Positions 1-9,498 are shown, counted from the first letter of the stretch. The stretch is DNA of 64,000 nucleotides from Roseateles oligotrophus (GCF_025717515.1 NZ_JAJIRN010000001.1:558001-622000), one strand, 5' to 3'. Translations and numbers: made by a program. The notes: generated by a model from the letters alone, not told the origin.

Positions 1-985
1 CAATCACCACGCCCAGCAGCCACTTGATCTCGTTCATGCGCAGGCCGCCACCGGCCCCACTCTCGCGGATCATCAGCGACATCTGCTCAAACGCCAGCGC
101 GCAACTGCCCGCATGCACGCTGGTGATGCTGCCGGGGTGGCCCGAGGCGGCAAGCCGCACGAAGTAAAAGCACTCGTCCCCGCGCAGCTCGGCCAGGAAG
201 ATCCTGTCTGGCTTCATGCGCAAGCAGGCTTCCAGCAGTGACTTGGCCGTGACCCGTGCCGTGCCTTGTGCGTCCTTGCTGTAGAAGAGATGAACGACGT
301 TGGGATGGTTGGGCAGGGTCAGCTCGGCGGTGTCCTGGATGGTGATCAGGCGCTCATGCCGGGCCACTTCTTCGACCAGACCCTTCATGAAGGTGGTCTT
401 GCCGGAGCCGGTCTTGCCGCTGACGACGATGGTCTGGTGCTTGCGCACCGCCAGGCGTAAAAAGTCGGCATAGCGACCGGCTTGCTTGAACGCGACGAGC
501 TCGCGCTCAAACGGCAGCAGCTCACAGCCGGCCGTGCGGGTGACCGTTGCGTGATTGGCATCGACCCGCTCAAACAGGCCGTCACGCTCGAAATCATCCA
601 GGCGCTTGATCATGTGCGACGGTTTGCGCACCGTGATCGAGACGGTGCCGCGCGAGACCGCTGGCGGGATGACGATCTGGATCCGCTCGCCGCTGGGCAG
701 GGTTGCCGATAGCAGCGGGTGCTCTTGGCTGATTTGCTGGTCGGAGAAGGTGGCGATTGCCGTGGCCAGCGACAGGCAGCGCTCCAGCGTCAGCTCCGGC
801 ACCGCGACTGTCTGCCAGCCCTCAAACGTTTCGACCAGCAACTCGCCCGGCCGATTGACACAGACCTCCAGCACGCCGGGCGCGTCCAGCTGCTCGCGCA
901 GCGGGCGCAGGAACTCGATCACCGAGGTGGCGTCGCCGCACCAGCAGTCTGGGGCGCCTGCCCGGTCGAGTAATAGGCTACTCAC
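1..985 (-). CDS. virB11: VirB11-type secretion ATPase (C-terminus cut by window edge)
   Basis: Hexameric traffic ATPase that energises pilus assembly and substrate transfer at the cytoplasmic face of the type IV secretion channel. About 328 residues are visible. The Walker A motif GKTGSGKTT lies at about residues 190-198, followed by an Asp box region (TIQDTAEL) and the His-box region (HPGSITSVHAG) typical of VirB11/GspE ATPases. The start is a GTG whose GTGA overlaps the TGA of virB10, so translation is probably coupled. The 3' end runs off position 1. Identity as VirB11 rather than another GspE-like ATPase is secured by the neighbouring virB8-B9-B10 genes. Confidence 0.93.
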   Translation of the reverse strand, partial: MSSLLLDRAGAPDCWCGDATSVIEFLRPLREQLDAPGVLEVCVNRPGELLVETFEGWQTVAVPELTLERCLSLATAIATFSDQQISQEHPLLSATLPSGERIQIVIPPAVSRGTVSITVRKPSHMIKRLDDFERDGLFERVDANHATVTRTAGCELLPFERELVAFKQAGRYADFLRLAVRKHQTIVVSGKTGSGKTTFMKGLVEEVARHERLITIQDTAELTLPNHPNVVHLFYSKDAQGTARVTAKSLLEACLRMKPDRIFLAELRGDECFYFVRLAASGHPGSITSVHAGSCALAFEQMSLMIRESGAGGGLRMNEIKWLLGVVI

Positions 986-2364
986 TTGGACACCTCCGTC
1001 AAAGCGTAGACCGAGGAGAAGTCCACATCGCGGGCGACGTAGATGGCGACGATGGCGCCCTGGTTCTGATAGATCAGGGGCGGGATGTTGATCGTGCTGT
1101 CCAGTACCTTCTCGGCCAGCTTGCTGGTGTTGGCGGTGGTGGCGGGCAGCAGAATGGTGTCGCCCTGGTTGCTGTTGCTGTTCGAATGGTTTTGCATCAC
1201 CAGCTTGACCGAGTCATCGATCAGCGACAGCAGCATCGCCGCGCCCAGGCGTTCGCCCCAACGGTTGTCGGCAAAGCCGTCTATGCCAGACTCGCCCAGC
1301 GGTCCGGTGGCGGGGGATTCGATATCGACCGTGACGCCAAGCGGTGTGCGAACGCGTGTCCACAGGACAGGGATGCGCACCATGCCGGGCCGCACGGCGC
1401 CGATACGGTATTCGCCGTCCATGTGCGAGCCGCGCTCGATCAGCAGCACCCGGCCGTCGTCGCCATAGACATTGCGCTGCACCTGGCAGCTGACCAGGCC
1501 CGAGGCGGCGCTGATGATGCGGGTTTTGAGGGCGCAGGTGAAAGCCGTGCCTTTGGGCAAGGTCAGGCTGCGCTGGGTTGGCGTGCTGGCGAGCATGGCG
1601 GCTGCCACGCGGGGAGTTGCCGAGGCTTGCAGTTGGCCGCCGAACAGGCCGGTGTTGGGTGTGGCTGTGGAATGGCCCGGCGCTGTTTGGCCGAGGTGAG
1701 TCGGCGGCGCTGGGATCTCTTGCGCGCCCAGCGCCAACTCGGAACTCTTTGTCAGCGTATCCAGCAAGCCTTGCAGTTGCCGTTGATAGCCTTCCAGGTT
1801 GCGCTTGGTACCGGCGAGCGGGTCATCGGGGTTATCGACCGCTGTGGTCCGACCGGCCGCCGTAGCTGCCGTACCTCCGCTAGGCCTGCTCGAAACAAGC
1901 GTTACGGGCGCGTCCTGCGGTGAAATGCGCTGCGGACCTGAACTTGTAGGCTCGCCGGTGCGGCGCACCCCGATCGGCTCCGGTGATTCATCGTCTGCGC
2001 TGGCGATGATGGCTGGAATCATTCGATCGCTCGATGCCGAGGCCGGCGCGTTGGGCTGCACTTTGGTGGGAGTAGTCATGTCGAGCTTGCGTGGCTCGGC
2101 TGCGGCCGCACTGGGCCTATCGGTCAGCCGCTTGGCTTCTGCGTCAGCATCCTTTTTGCCGCTGGAGAGAGCGCGGTTGACGGCGAAGGTCGTTGCCGCG
2201 ATCAGGGACAGCAGCATCAACGCGACCGCCAGAATGGCTTTCCACGACAGCCTGCTCTCGCGGGCGTCTTGCGCGATGTCTGGTATGCGTGGATTCTTGT
2301 CGCTGGGTTCATCGCCCATCGGCTCGACGGTGTTGATGCTTGCGTTGGCGCTGGTGGCGTTCAT
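982..2364 (-). CDS. virB10: VirB10-like inner/outer membrane-spanning T4SS protein
   Basis: The energy-sensing scaffold of the type IV secretion core complex, spanning both membranes. The 460-residue protein has a cytoplasmic N-terminus, one membrane helix at about residues 43-65 (VALMLLSLIAATTFAV), a long Pro/Ala/Thr-rich periplasmic linker, and a C-terminal TrbI/VirB10 domain with the family stretch LPKGTAFTCALKTRI and a later W-G-E-R-L-G-A-A motif. It overlaps virB9 by 4 bases upstream and virB11 by 4 bases downstream, which suggests translational coupling. Length is normal for the family. Confidence 0.94.
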   Translation of the reverse strand: MNATSANASINTVEPMGDEPSDKNPRIPDIAQDARESRLSWKAILAVALMLLSLIAATTFAVNRALSSGKKDADAEAKRLTDRPSAAAAEPRKLDMTTPTKVQPNAPASASSDRMIPAIIASADDESPEPIGVRRTGEPTSSGPQRISPQDAPVTLVSSRPSGGTAATAAGRTTAVDNPDDPLAGTKRNLEGYQRQLQGLLDTLTKSSELALGAQEIPAPPTHLGQTAPGHSTATPNTGLFGGQLQASATPRVAAAMLASTPTQRSLTLPKGTAFTCALKTRIISAASGLVSCQVQRNVYGDDGRVLLIERGSHMDGEYRIGAVRPGMVRIPVLWTRVRTPLGVTVDIESPATGPLGESGIDGFADNRWGERLGAAMLLSLIDDSVKLVMQNHSNSNSNQGDTILLPATTANTSKLAEKVLDSTINIPPLIYQNQGAIVAIYVARDVDFSSVYALTEVSK

Positions 2365-3281
2365 GGCAAGCTCCTGGCTTCATCGGCGCGCTCATCAACT
2401 TTGAGTGTTCGCCGCAACCCGGCTACGGTGCTGCCGCCGATGGGAGGGCGCCCGTCCAGATCGAAGGCTTCGTTCCAGACACCGACCACCGCCGAGCCTG
2501 CCCGTAACATCAAGCGCCGGCTGACCCGGTCCGCGACCAGCAGTTCGCCGGCCATGCGCGCGTTGACGAGAGACTCTGTGCCGTCGCCTTGAACGTGGAA
2601 CACCGCCGGCAGCTCGGCATTGCCGGGAAAACGGAAATAGGTGAATCGGCCATCATCGAATACGAGCGTGGGCACGATGTCTTGCGAGTCGCGACCTTCG
2701 GCGATGGCGTAGTTGACGTTGACCAAGTCCGGCGGCGCCGTGGTTCGCTCCGCTGTCCGCTCGGTCATCGGCTCGAGCGGCGCCATACCGATCTGTGTCG
2801 GTGAGACCAACATGGCGTTCGGGCGATTCGCAACACTCGCGTCCCGCGCGGCCGGCGCCTTGACCAGCAGTCGGTAGATCGGCTGTCTCACATCGCCATC
2901 GGCCAAGAGCACGAATCTGAATGCGTGGCTGCGTTTGTCGGTCACCACGGCCAGGTTGTTGGGTCCGCTGGCCAGCGTCTTGGGCTTGACGAAGATATTG
3001 CGGCCACCCACTTGGGCGGCAATGCACCAGCTGGCCTCGGGCTTGCTGCAGTCGGCACCCAGGCCCGAACCCACATCGGTGATGGCTTCGCCCGCGTCCA
3101 GCATCAGATGCGTGACGATGCCACGTTTGACCGGCACGGTGATCACCGCCTGCGGGTCGTACCAAAGCTCTTTCAAGCGGGGGTCGGCACCGGTGTTCTG
3201 CGCAGTCGCGGCACTGTTGGCGGCCGCCAAGCCGACGATCAGCCATGCGGCGGCGAACGGGCCTTTGGTTTTGTTAGGCAT
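2361..3281 (-). CDS. virB9: VirB9-like outer-membrane core complex protein
   Basis: Partner of VirB10 (and of VirB7 where present) in the outer-membrane ring of the secretion channel. It has 306 residues with a signal peptide ending near SAATAQ, then a VirB9/TrbG/CagX domain (ADPRLKELWYDPQAV near the mature N-terminus, and the C-terminal stretch FDDGRFTYFRFPGN). GAGG lies 6 bases before the ATG and supports this start. The gene is separated from virB8 by 7 bases and its stop overlaps the virB10 start. Confidence 0.94.
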   Translation of the reverse strand: MPNKTKGPFAAAWLIVGLAAANSAATAQNTGADPRLKELWYDPQAVITVPVKRGIVTHLMLDAGEAITDVGSGLGADCSKPEASWCIAAQVGGRNIFVKPKTLASGPNNLAVVTDKRSHAFRFVLLADGDVRQPIYRLLVKAPAARDASVANRPNAMLVSPTQIGMAPLEPMTERTAERTTAPPDLVNVNYAIAEGRDSQDIVPTLVFDDGRFTYFRFPGNAELPAVFHVQGDGTESLVNARMAGELLVADRVSRRLMLRAGSAVVGVWNEAFDLDGRPPIGGSTVAGLRRTLKVDERADEARSLP

Positions 3282-3288
3282 GACAACC

Positions 3289-4077
3289 TCACGGCTTTGT
3301 TGTGCTGACCTGCGCGGTGTTTATGGGAACGGAACCCAGCGTGGCCGGCGGCGTATTGATCTCGGGGTCGGACCGGTAGGCGGTGACGACGAAGCCGAAC
3401 GGGTTCTCCAGCCGGTCTTTCTCCTTGGCCAGCACCTTGGGTTGGTACTCGAAGATGACGCTGGCCACATGACGCGTGGTCACGTCCGGCAGATTGCGCT
3501 CGGGCTGGCGGCTCAGCTTGTCATAGGTGACCGTGGCCTCGCCCCGATTGCCGCGCCGCCCGGCCGCAGAGAGGCGCACGCCAATGATGTTGATGCGCCA
3601 TTCTTCGCTGCTGGCGAGCTTCTTCTGTAGCGCGGCTTCGCCTTCGAACAAGCGGTTGTAGTCGCTGAAGACCGTCGGCACCGCCATCCTGGCCACCTGT
3701 TCGAAATCACGCTGCAGCCACCACCAGCTATAGCCTTCGCGGGCCCGCACAAACACCGCCAGATTGTGTTTATCCAAGGCTTCTTGCGGTGGAATGGTTT
3801 CTTCGCTCAGTCGCTGCTGTATCGTGGTCTCGCCGGTGGTCTTGTCCACCACGATGGGAATGCCGACCACTTGGCGCAAGGGCCCTTGCGCCAGTGCGGC
3901 CAATACGCCCAGCATGGCCAGCAGCAGGCCAGCGCCGCCGACCAGCCAGCCGCGTCGCTCGGACTTCTCCAGCATCAGTGTGCGGTCAATCTCCCAGGCC
4001 CGATTGGCGGCCGTTGCGATACGGCTTGACTCGGCCGAAGCCGAGAAGCCTGTGCTTTCCAAAATGGCGCTGTCCAT
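3289..4077 (-). CDS. virB8: VirB8-like assembly factor
   Basis: Bitopic inner-membrane protein that nucleates type IV secretion assembly through a periplasmic NTF2-like domain. The 262 residues comprise a short cytoplasmic tail, a membrane helix at about residues 45-66 (GGAGLLLAMLGVLAALAQ), and a periplasmic domain with VirB8-like strands, including the stretch REGYSWWWLQRDFEQVARM. GAGG 6 bases upstream of the ATG supports the start. It sits between virB5 and virB9 in the operon. Confidence 0.93.
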   Translation of the reverse strand: MDSAILESTGFSASAESSRIATAANRAWEIDRTLMLEKSERRGWLVGGAGLLLAMLGVLAALAQGPLRQVVGIPIVVDKTTGETTIQQRLSEETIPPQEALDKHNLAVFVRAREGYSWWWLQRDFEQVARMAVPTVFSDYNRLFEGEAALQKKLASSEEWRINIIGVRLSAAGRRGNRGEATVTYDKLSRQPERNLPDVTTRHVASVIFEYQPKVLAKEKDRLENPFGFVVTAYRSDPEINTPPATLGSVPINTAQVSTTKP

Positions 4078-4115
4078 GACTCACCTCGCATCTCTCGCTG
4101 GATCGCATTCGTGAC

Positions 4116-4817
4116 TCAAGGCAAGAAATCAGAGATCTTGCCGGTCCGGTTCAGCATCTCGTACTGTCGTTCGCGGTCGCGCGAGCGGGCAATGCGCTCC
4201 TCGCTGTCGGCCATGCCTTGCAGCATTTGCACTTGCGACATTTCATGCGCCAGCAAGGCGTTCTCGGCGCCGATGCGGGCCTGAATCTCCTGCACAGCTT
4301 TTTGGTCGGCGGTGGCATCTATCTGCCCCATCAAGGCATTGATCTGCGACAGACGGCCCGAGGCGGACTTCATCGCATCCTGCAGCAAGCCCTTGTGCTG
4401 GTAGGGCTGGGCCAGCGCGGCCTGGCAGTTGGTGCGTGCTTGGCCGACCAGGTCTAGGCAGTTGTAAACCATGCCGGTATCCCGCAATCCCTTGGCCGTG
4501 AGGTTGAGTCCGCCGTAACCCGAGCTGCCGACGGCATTGACGGCGGTATACGCGTTGGCCGGCACATAGTTGCGCAGCAGCGGATTGTTGGCCACAGTAC
4601 CGAGCAGACGCTTGCCGTTCATGCTGGCGATCTGCGCTTGCAGCTGGGTGATCTGCTGAATCTGGTTCTGGATCGCAGTGATGTCGTTGACGACTTGCTG
4701 GACGGTTTGCACCAGATTGGCAACGTCAATGACGGGGATACCTTGGGCGTGGCTGCCGGTCGAAGTGACGGTGAGCAGCAAAGCGGCAAGGGCGATGGGG
4801 GTGCGAGAGTTGGTCAT
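4116..4817 (-). CDS. virB5: VirB5-like minor pilin / adhesin
   Basis: Exported protein expected at the tip of the conjugative pilus. Of its 233 residues the first ~24 form a signal peptide ending SHAQ; then comes an amphipathic helical region rich in Gln and Ile (VQQVVNDITAIQNQIQQI), as in VirB5/TrbJ proteins, and a second coiled-coil-like region near the C-terminus. A GAGGAG-like site precedes the ATG. It lies downstream of virB6 and directly upstream of virB8, whereas in the Agrobacterium order virB5 precedes virB6. Family assignment rests on signal peptide, helical pattern and position. Confidence 0.82.
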   Translation of the reverse strand: MTNSRTPIALAALLLTVTSTGSHAQGIPVIDVANLVQTVQQVVNDITAIQNQIQQITQLQAQIASMNGKRLLGTVANNPLLRNYVPANAYTAVNAVGSSGYGGLNLTAKGLRDTGMVYNCLDLVGQARTNCQAALAQPYQHKGLLQDAMKSASGRLSQINALMGQIDATADQKAVQEIQARIGAENALLAHEMSQVQMLQGMADSEERIARSRDRERQYEMLNRTGKISDFLP

Positions 4818-4826
4818 GATGACTCC

Positions 4827-5876
4827 TCAGGAACGGCCGCGCAGGGCCGCAAGTTTGTAGGCTGCGACACGCGCTTGGCCGTAGCCTTGGCGTGCCAATC
4901 CACCGGCGGCGCCTACGGCATAGCCGGCGGCGTGTGGAATGCCGGCGCCACTGCGCATGGTTCCTCCGCCCGAACCCGCTGCGCCGGACCGGCCAGCACT
5001 TGAGCGCAGACCCGACACCATCATGGCGCTCTGGATCATCTGAATGCCTTGCTGTATGGCCGCGCCGCCGGTCAGCGCCGAGGCCAGGCTGGGTGCCTGG
5101 AAGCAGATAATGGCCATGACGAGCATCAGCACGCAGTAGCGAGTGGCTTCGCCGAGGACGTTGAAGGCACCGCCAAGGAAGCCTCCGCCGTCGTTGATCG
5201 CCTTGAACATCTCTTGCCCAATGTATGTGCTGAGACCCAGCGCAAAAAATGCGAACCAGGTCAGGACGATTGCGTTTAGAGCCATGGAAAGCCAACTGTC
5301 GAAGAATCGTTGCGTGGGCTTCCATGCGAGGCAAAAGATGAACAAGGGGCCGACGGCAATGACAAAGTTCAGGAACACCGTTGCCAGCGTCACAACAAAG
5401 ACGGTGATGCAGAGAAAGGCGACTGAGCCGATGGAGAACACCGCGGCGGCGACCAGCAGATCCAGTCGGGTGATGCTCGCCTCCTTCATGATGTCGGCGA
5501 CTTGATTGCTCGCTTTATCGTTGAAGGTGTCAAGCAGGCTGTATGGCGATGTGATCGTTCCGACGGGCGCAATCGAAGGTAGAAAGGTTGTTGCTACGCC
5601 GGTGGCCAGAGAATTGGCGGTGTCGGCCACATTGGTGATGTAGAAGCCGGACTGCAGCGCAAAGGCGAGGATCAAACCGATCTTGGTGACTTTCCAAAGA
5701 AAATTTGGAACGGTTTCCGACACCTCGTTGCGCAGCACTGCCCAGCCATACAAAAGCACCCAAAGCGTCATGGCCGTCAAGGCGATGGGTGCCAAGGCAG
5801 TCATCAAGCTTGAGACAACGCCCAGCACATAGACGCTCATGACGGCTGTAAGTTTTACGCCAAGCCAGGTAAACAT
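4827..5876 (-). CDS. virB6: VirB6-like polytopic inner-membrane channel protein
   Basis: Inner-membrane component of the conjugation channel. The 349-residue protein has several hydrophobic segments (about residues 15-60, 70-90, 140-185 and 195-270) and a Gly/Ser/Arg-rich cytoplasmic C-tail, the pattern of the VirB6/TrbL family. The central stretch NFVIAVGPLFIFCLAWKPTQ, with G-P-L-F-I, is typical. It is flanked by a Cys-containing exported protein upstream (14-base gap) and virB5 downstream (9-base gap). No strong Shine-Dalgarno sequence is visible before the ATG. Confidence 0.88.
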   Translation of the reverse strand: MFTWLGVKLTAVMSVYVLGVVSSLMTALAPIALTAMTLWVLLYGWAVLRNEVSETVPNFLWKVTKIGLILAFALQSGFYITNVADTANSLATGVATTFLPSIAPVGTITSPYSLLDTFNDKASNQVADIMKEASITRLDLLVAAAVFSIGSVAFLCITVFVVTLATVFLNFVIAVGPLFIFCLAWKPTQRFFDSWLSMALNAIVLTWFAFFALGLSTYIGQEMFKAINDGGGFLGGAFNVLGEATRYCVLMLVMAIICFQAPSLASALTGGAAIQQGIQMIQSAMMVSGLRSSAGRSGAAGSGGGTMRSGAGIPHAAGYAVGAAGGLARQGYGQARVAAYKLAALRGRS

Positions 5877-5890
5877 AATGTGTCGCTTGA

Positions 5891-6319
5891 TTATTGAAGG
5901 GCGTCATACGGCAGGTTTGCCGGCGGGCGCACGAACATGGGCGTGCACTTGCTTTGAAGGTCGGGGTACTGGCATTGCACCCATTCTTTTCCTCGCTTTA
6001 CGACCCATAGGCGATACAGCTTCTGAGTTCCATAGGTTGACGTTCTGCAGCTGCCAGGGCGTGCGTAGGCCTCGGTGCATTCGACCAAACCCGCTTCGGT
6101 TTCGACCATGCGCCAAGTTGAGGCATGACATGTGCCGGCTGCTTCGCACACCTTGTCCACCGAAGCCGACGCCGGTACCGGCGGCGTCTCTACCTTCTTT
6201 CCGGCCGCCGTCACTTTGATGGCCTCATTGCCCTTGACGAACTGCGCCTCGGCCGGCGTGCTGATCAAGCATTGCGATGCCAAGAGGATGGCGCTGAGCT
6301 TGTATTCGAGAAACTTCAT
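5891..6319 (-). CDS. Exported Cys-containing protein of the conjugation operon, unknown function
   Basis: A 142-residue protein with a Sec-type signal peptide (cleavage expected near PAEAQ at residues 23-26). The mature part contains six cysteines that could form disulfides in the periplasm. Its ATG overlaps the virB4 stop by 4 bases, so it is co-translated with virB4 and sits where virB5 stands in the canonical order. I do not recognise a family. It lacks the lipobox of VirB7. An accessory periplasmic role in pilus biogenesis is the simplest inference from position. Confidence 0.75.
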   Translation of the reverse strand: MKFLEYKLSAILLASQCLISTPAEAQFVKGNEAIKVTAAGKKVETPPVPASASVDKVCEAAGTCHASTWRMVETEAGLVECTEAYARPGSCRTSTYGTQKLYRLWVVKRGKEWVQCQYPDLQSKCTPMFVRPPANLPYDALQ

Positions 6320-8823
6320 GACGATCTCCTTTCCAAACGGGCTTTGCGCTCGTGGATGGCAGCCAGCAGCAGCGGCAGCCAGTACTGCGGGTCGTCGCCC
6401 ACTTCGGCACGGATGCCATCGAGCAAGTTCACGTTATCCGTCGTTCCCGACAGGACCGCAACAAAATCTTCCAAGCCTGCGAGGTCGAGTTCGCAGAGGG
6501 CGCTGTTGCTGCGGCCTTGCTTGACCAGGAAGCTGCGCCCGCCTCTGGATCCCAGGCTCTTGACGATGTCGAATTCGGCGTCGCTGAGCCCGAAGCCGTC
6601 GACATATTCTTCCCGCAAGGCTTCGGGGTTAGCCAGAAAGATCTTTGTGACACTTTGCTCGACCATGGTGCGGCCGATCGGGTGGCGCAGCACGTCGGAC
6701 GGGCTTTGCGTGTCGAAGATGCCGAGCCCGTTTTGCTTGCGGATGGTTTTCTGCTTTTGCTTGGCGAAGTCGCTGAAGATGTCGTTGTCCAGCGCCTTCC
6801 AGAACTCCGAGATCACATAGATCAGCCGCTCGCCATTGACCAACTCGGCCATTACATCGAGCAGATAGAGCATCAACGGCGTACGCACTTCGGGCAGGTC
6901 GAGAAAATCGGTGGTGTCGAAGCCGATTGCCGTGGCCAGATGCAGATCGGTCAAGCGGTCATCCGCCTCGTCAAAGACCCAGCCGAGTGCGCCGCCCTGG
7001 CACCAGCGACCAAGCCGCTCAAAAAGGCTGTTATCGCCCGACTTCGGCAGGTTCTGACGTACGGTCGAAAACCTTCTCAGCGCCTTGGGCATGCGCGCGA
7101 CTGAGTGCACGGCCTCGGCAATCGCGTGCTCGTCGAACGGCAGCAAGGGCAGGGAAGGGCTCGCGATGCAGGTGCGAATCAGCTGCTCCCAGAACTGTAT
7201 GCGTGCAGGGGTGGGCTCGCGTTGCAGCGGGTTGCAACCGGTGGGCTTGCCGGCCTCCAGCGTGAAGTAGCGGCCGCCCAAGGCACGCAGGGCGATCTCG
7301 CTGCCCCGGTCAAGGTCAAACAGCACGATGCGGGGCGCCGGCTGCCATTTGCGCGTCAGGGCTAGCAAGAGCATCACCAGCGTTGTCTTGCCGACCCCGG
7401 TGGACCCGATGATCAGTGCGTTGCCGGGCAGCTTCTTGTCTTCGGAGTCTTCGCCGTCGGGGCTGGCGTGCAGATTGAGGTAGAAAGGCTGGCCGCTAGG
7501 AGTACGCAGCAGGGCTAACGCTTCGCCCCAGGGGTTGCCGTCGCGCTTGCCGCGTGCAAAGTTGTGGCCGCTGGTGAGCGCCGCAAAGGCCCGCGACGAG
7601 AGCTTGGCCTCGCGCGGCCGCCAGGCCCAGTTGGCCGGCAGTTGCGCGAACCAGGCGGCGTCGGCCACCAGATCCACCGGCCGCATTTGCAAGCTGCAGG
7701 CTTCGCCCACCGCGCCGATGGCTTGCGCGGCGCGCCGGCCCGCATCGGCCGCGCTGTCGCCGAAGATCAGCAAGCTGTAGTGGTACTCGCCCATGCAGAA
7801 TTGACCGTCGCCCAACTCGTTCAGCGCCAGGTCCATCTCGGCGACTTGGCTGGCGACCACATCGTCGCTGGCGATCAGTTGATCGCGCTGCAAGGTCAGC
7901 GAGTGCAGCGCCTCGCGCCTGGGCAGGATGGAAAAGCTCTGCGTTTCGATGAACTCGCTGGCCTCATACAGCAGCGGGTTCAACACACCCGGCTCGACCG
8001 CATCGGCGTACTCGTGGATGTCGACGAAGGCCGCGTAACGGTGAGAACCGTCGGCGTGGCGCAGCTCCAGCTTGTCGGCCCCAAAGGACAGGCGGGTGGT
8101 GGGCAGCGTGCGATACAGCGGCCCCGCATGCACGGGCACCGGGTGCCAAACGCCGTTGATCAAGAAGGAGAGGAACTCGGCCAGTTCGGAATAGGCCTGG
8201 TCTTTGCGGCTGTGCACGCCCAAAAGTGTCGGCTGAAAGGCCCGCAGCAAGCGCGCGACCAGCGCGGACTTCTCTGCCATCACGGTCAAGGCCTCGGCCT
8301 GCGCCTTGGCAATGTCCTCTCGGCTACGTCGCACCGATTGGAAGGCTCGGCCGACCCGCGAGGCTCTGGATCGATAGACGAGGCTCAGGTACAGCTCATT
8401 GCTCATCATCCGCTGACCGCGCAGCGAGGCGGCATAGGCCTGCGCCAAGTCGCGAGCGAAGCCCGGCTCGACTGGCTCAGACATTTGGTCTTCCACCAAG
8501 CGGTGCAGTCGATGCTCCCAGATCGCGAACTGGCCGCCGGCCAGATTGCGCAGCAGGCTGCATTTGGCTTCATGGCGCTCGGCGATCAGTTGTTCGTCCG
8601 CGCATTCGAAGGGAATGCCTTCCAGGCGCCAGACCCGCAGATAGTCACCGCCTCGGGTCATCACGTCATGATCTGATAGCAAAGAGGAAAACGGCACAAA
8701 GCGCGACAGCGGATTTTCGGCTTGCGCACGAGCCCAATGCTGGGGTCTCGCGGTGGTTCTTGACCAAGGCCAGCTAGATGCGCCGGCATGCCACTGTCCT
8801 GTTGGGTTAGTGATGCCAAACAT
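6316..8823 (-). CDS. virB4: VirB4-like conjugation ATPase
   Basis: Largest ATPase of the type IV secretion system, acting at the inner membrane in pilin extraction and transfer. It has 835 residues, an N-terminal CagE/TrbE/VirB4 domain, and a C-terminal RecA-like ATPase with Walker A GSTGVGKTT at about residue 472, a VLFDLDRGSE segment after it, and a late VISEFWKAL Walker B-like segment. I chose the ATG at 8823 because GGGGGA lies just upstream and homologues begin near here, although the frame stays open to 8910. It overlaps virB3 by 17 bases. Confidence 0.94.
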   Translation of the reverse strand: MFGITNPTGQWHAGASSWPWSRTTARPQHWARAQAENPLSRFVPFSSLLSDHDVMTRGGDYLRVWRLEGIPFECADEQLIAERHEAKCSLLRNLAGGQFAIWEHRLHRLVEDQMSEPVEPGFARDLAQAYAASLRGQRMMSNELYLSLVYRSRASRVGRAFQSVRRSREDIAKAQAEALTVMAEKSALVARLLRAFQPTLLGVHSRKDQAYSELAEFLSFLINGVWHPVPVHAGPLYRTLPTTRLSFGADKLELRHADGSHRYAAFVDIHEYADAVEPGVLNPLLYEASEFIETQSFSILPRREALHSLTLQRDQLIASDDVVASQVAEMDLALNELGDGQFCMGEYHYSLLIFGDSAADAGRRAAQAIGAVGEACSLQMRPVDLVADAAWFAQLPANWAWRPREAKLSSRAFAALTSGHNFARGKRDGNPWGEALALLRTPSGQPFYLNLHASPDGEDSEDKKLPGNALIIGSTGVGKTTLVMLLLALTRKWQPAPRIVLFDLDRGSEIALRALGGRYFTLEAGKPTGCNPLQREPTPARIQFWEQLIRTCIASPSLPLLPFDEHAIAEAVHSVARMPKALRRFSTVRQNLPKSGDNSLFERLGRWCQGGALGWVFDEADDRLTDLHLATAIGFDTTDFLDLPEVRTPLMLYLLDVMAELVNGERLIYVISEFWKALDNDIFSDFAKQKQKTIRKQNGLGIFDTQSPSDVLRHPIGRTMVEQSVTKIFLANPEALREEYVDGFGLSDAEFDIVKSLGSRGGRSFLVKQGRSNSALCELDLAGLEDFVAVLSGTTDNVNLLDGIRAEVGDDPQYWLPLLLAAIHERKARLERRSS

Positions 8824-9139
8824 CGGAAGTCCCCCGGTAGAGGTAGGGCGAATAGCTGCGGCAGTGCCAGAAGCGGCGGTTGTGGTTCTTGAAGCCGAGC
8901 TTGGCGGCAATGAACATCTGCCTGAAACGTTGGTCGTCCCGCCGCGTCACGAAGCGCATCCAGCCCAGCAGGGGCCCCAGGGCCGTCACCACGATGAGTG
9001 CGATCCACCAACTCAGCAGCAGGCCGCCCCACAGAATGATCAGCATGCCGCTGCCGAACAAGATAACCAAAGGCACCAGCGGGATGCCCAGCTTCATCGC
9101 CGGCCGGGTGGCGCCCTTGTAGATCGCTTCGGCTTGCAT
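8807..9139 (-). CDS. virB3: VirB3-like inner-membrane T4SS protein
   Basis: Small membrane protein that works with VirB4 in pilus biogenesis. It has 110 residues, with the family-typical N-terminal stretch IYKGATRPAMKLGIPLVPL and two adjacent hydrophobic helices (about residues 19-58). It lies 12 bases downstream of virB2 and its 3' end overlaps the virB4 start. Confidence 0.92.
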   Translation of the reverse strand: MQAEAIYKGATRPAMKLGIPLVPLVILFGSGMLIILWGGLLLSWWIALIVVTALGPLLGWMRFVTRRDDQRFRQMFIAAKLGFKNHNRRFWHCRSYSPYLYRGTSDVWHH

Positions 9140-9151
9140 GACGGTGCTCGC

Positions 9152-9445
9152 TCACGCGACGATAAAAGCGGCGAAGGCGGCGGCCCCGCCTACCAGGGTG
9201 CCACCGATCAGCACATTGGCCACATCCGCCAGCCGCGCCCCCTGAAAAATCATCTTGAAGCCGGCCCACATGATGGCAATCGTGACCACGGCGATCGATA
9301 TCGTGACCAAGATGGTGTTGACATTGGTGACCGTGGTGTTGATCTTGTCGAAGCCTTGGGCTGAAGCGGCTTCAGACATCGCCAGCAAGGCGATCAGCAG
9401 CGGGGCGAACTTGGAAGCGGCCCGGGTTGAGACGATGGATTGCAT
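9152..9445 (-). CDS. virB2: VirB2-like major pilin precursor
   Basis: Precursor of the conjugative pilus subunit. The 97 residues show a long signal sequence ending SEAASAQ (about residue 29), then two hydrophobic helices separated by a short polar loop (FKMIFQGARLADVANVL), the hallmark of VirB2/TrbC pilins. GAGGAG lies 8 bases upstream of the ATG. It is positioned between virB1 and virB3. Confidence 0.92.
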   Translation of the reverse strand: MQSIVSTRAASKFAPLLIALLAMSEAASAQGFDKINTTVTNVNTILVTISIAVVTIAIMWAGFKMIFQGARLADVANVLIGGTLVGGAAAFAAFIVA

Positions 9446-9498
9446 GATGGGTACTCCTCAATGAAAGGTGACGGGCTGGGAAAAGGTGTTCCGTCCAT

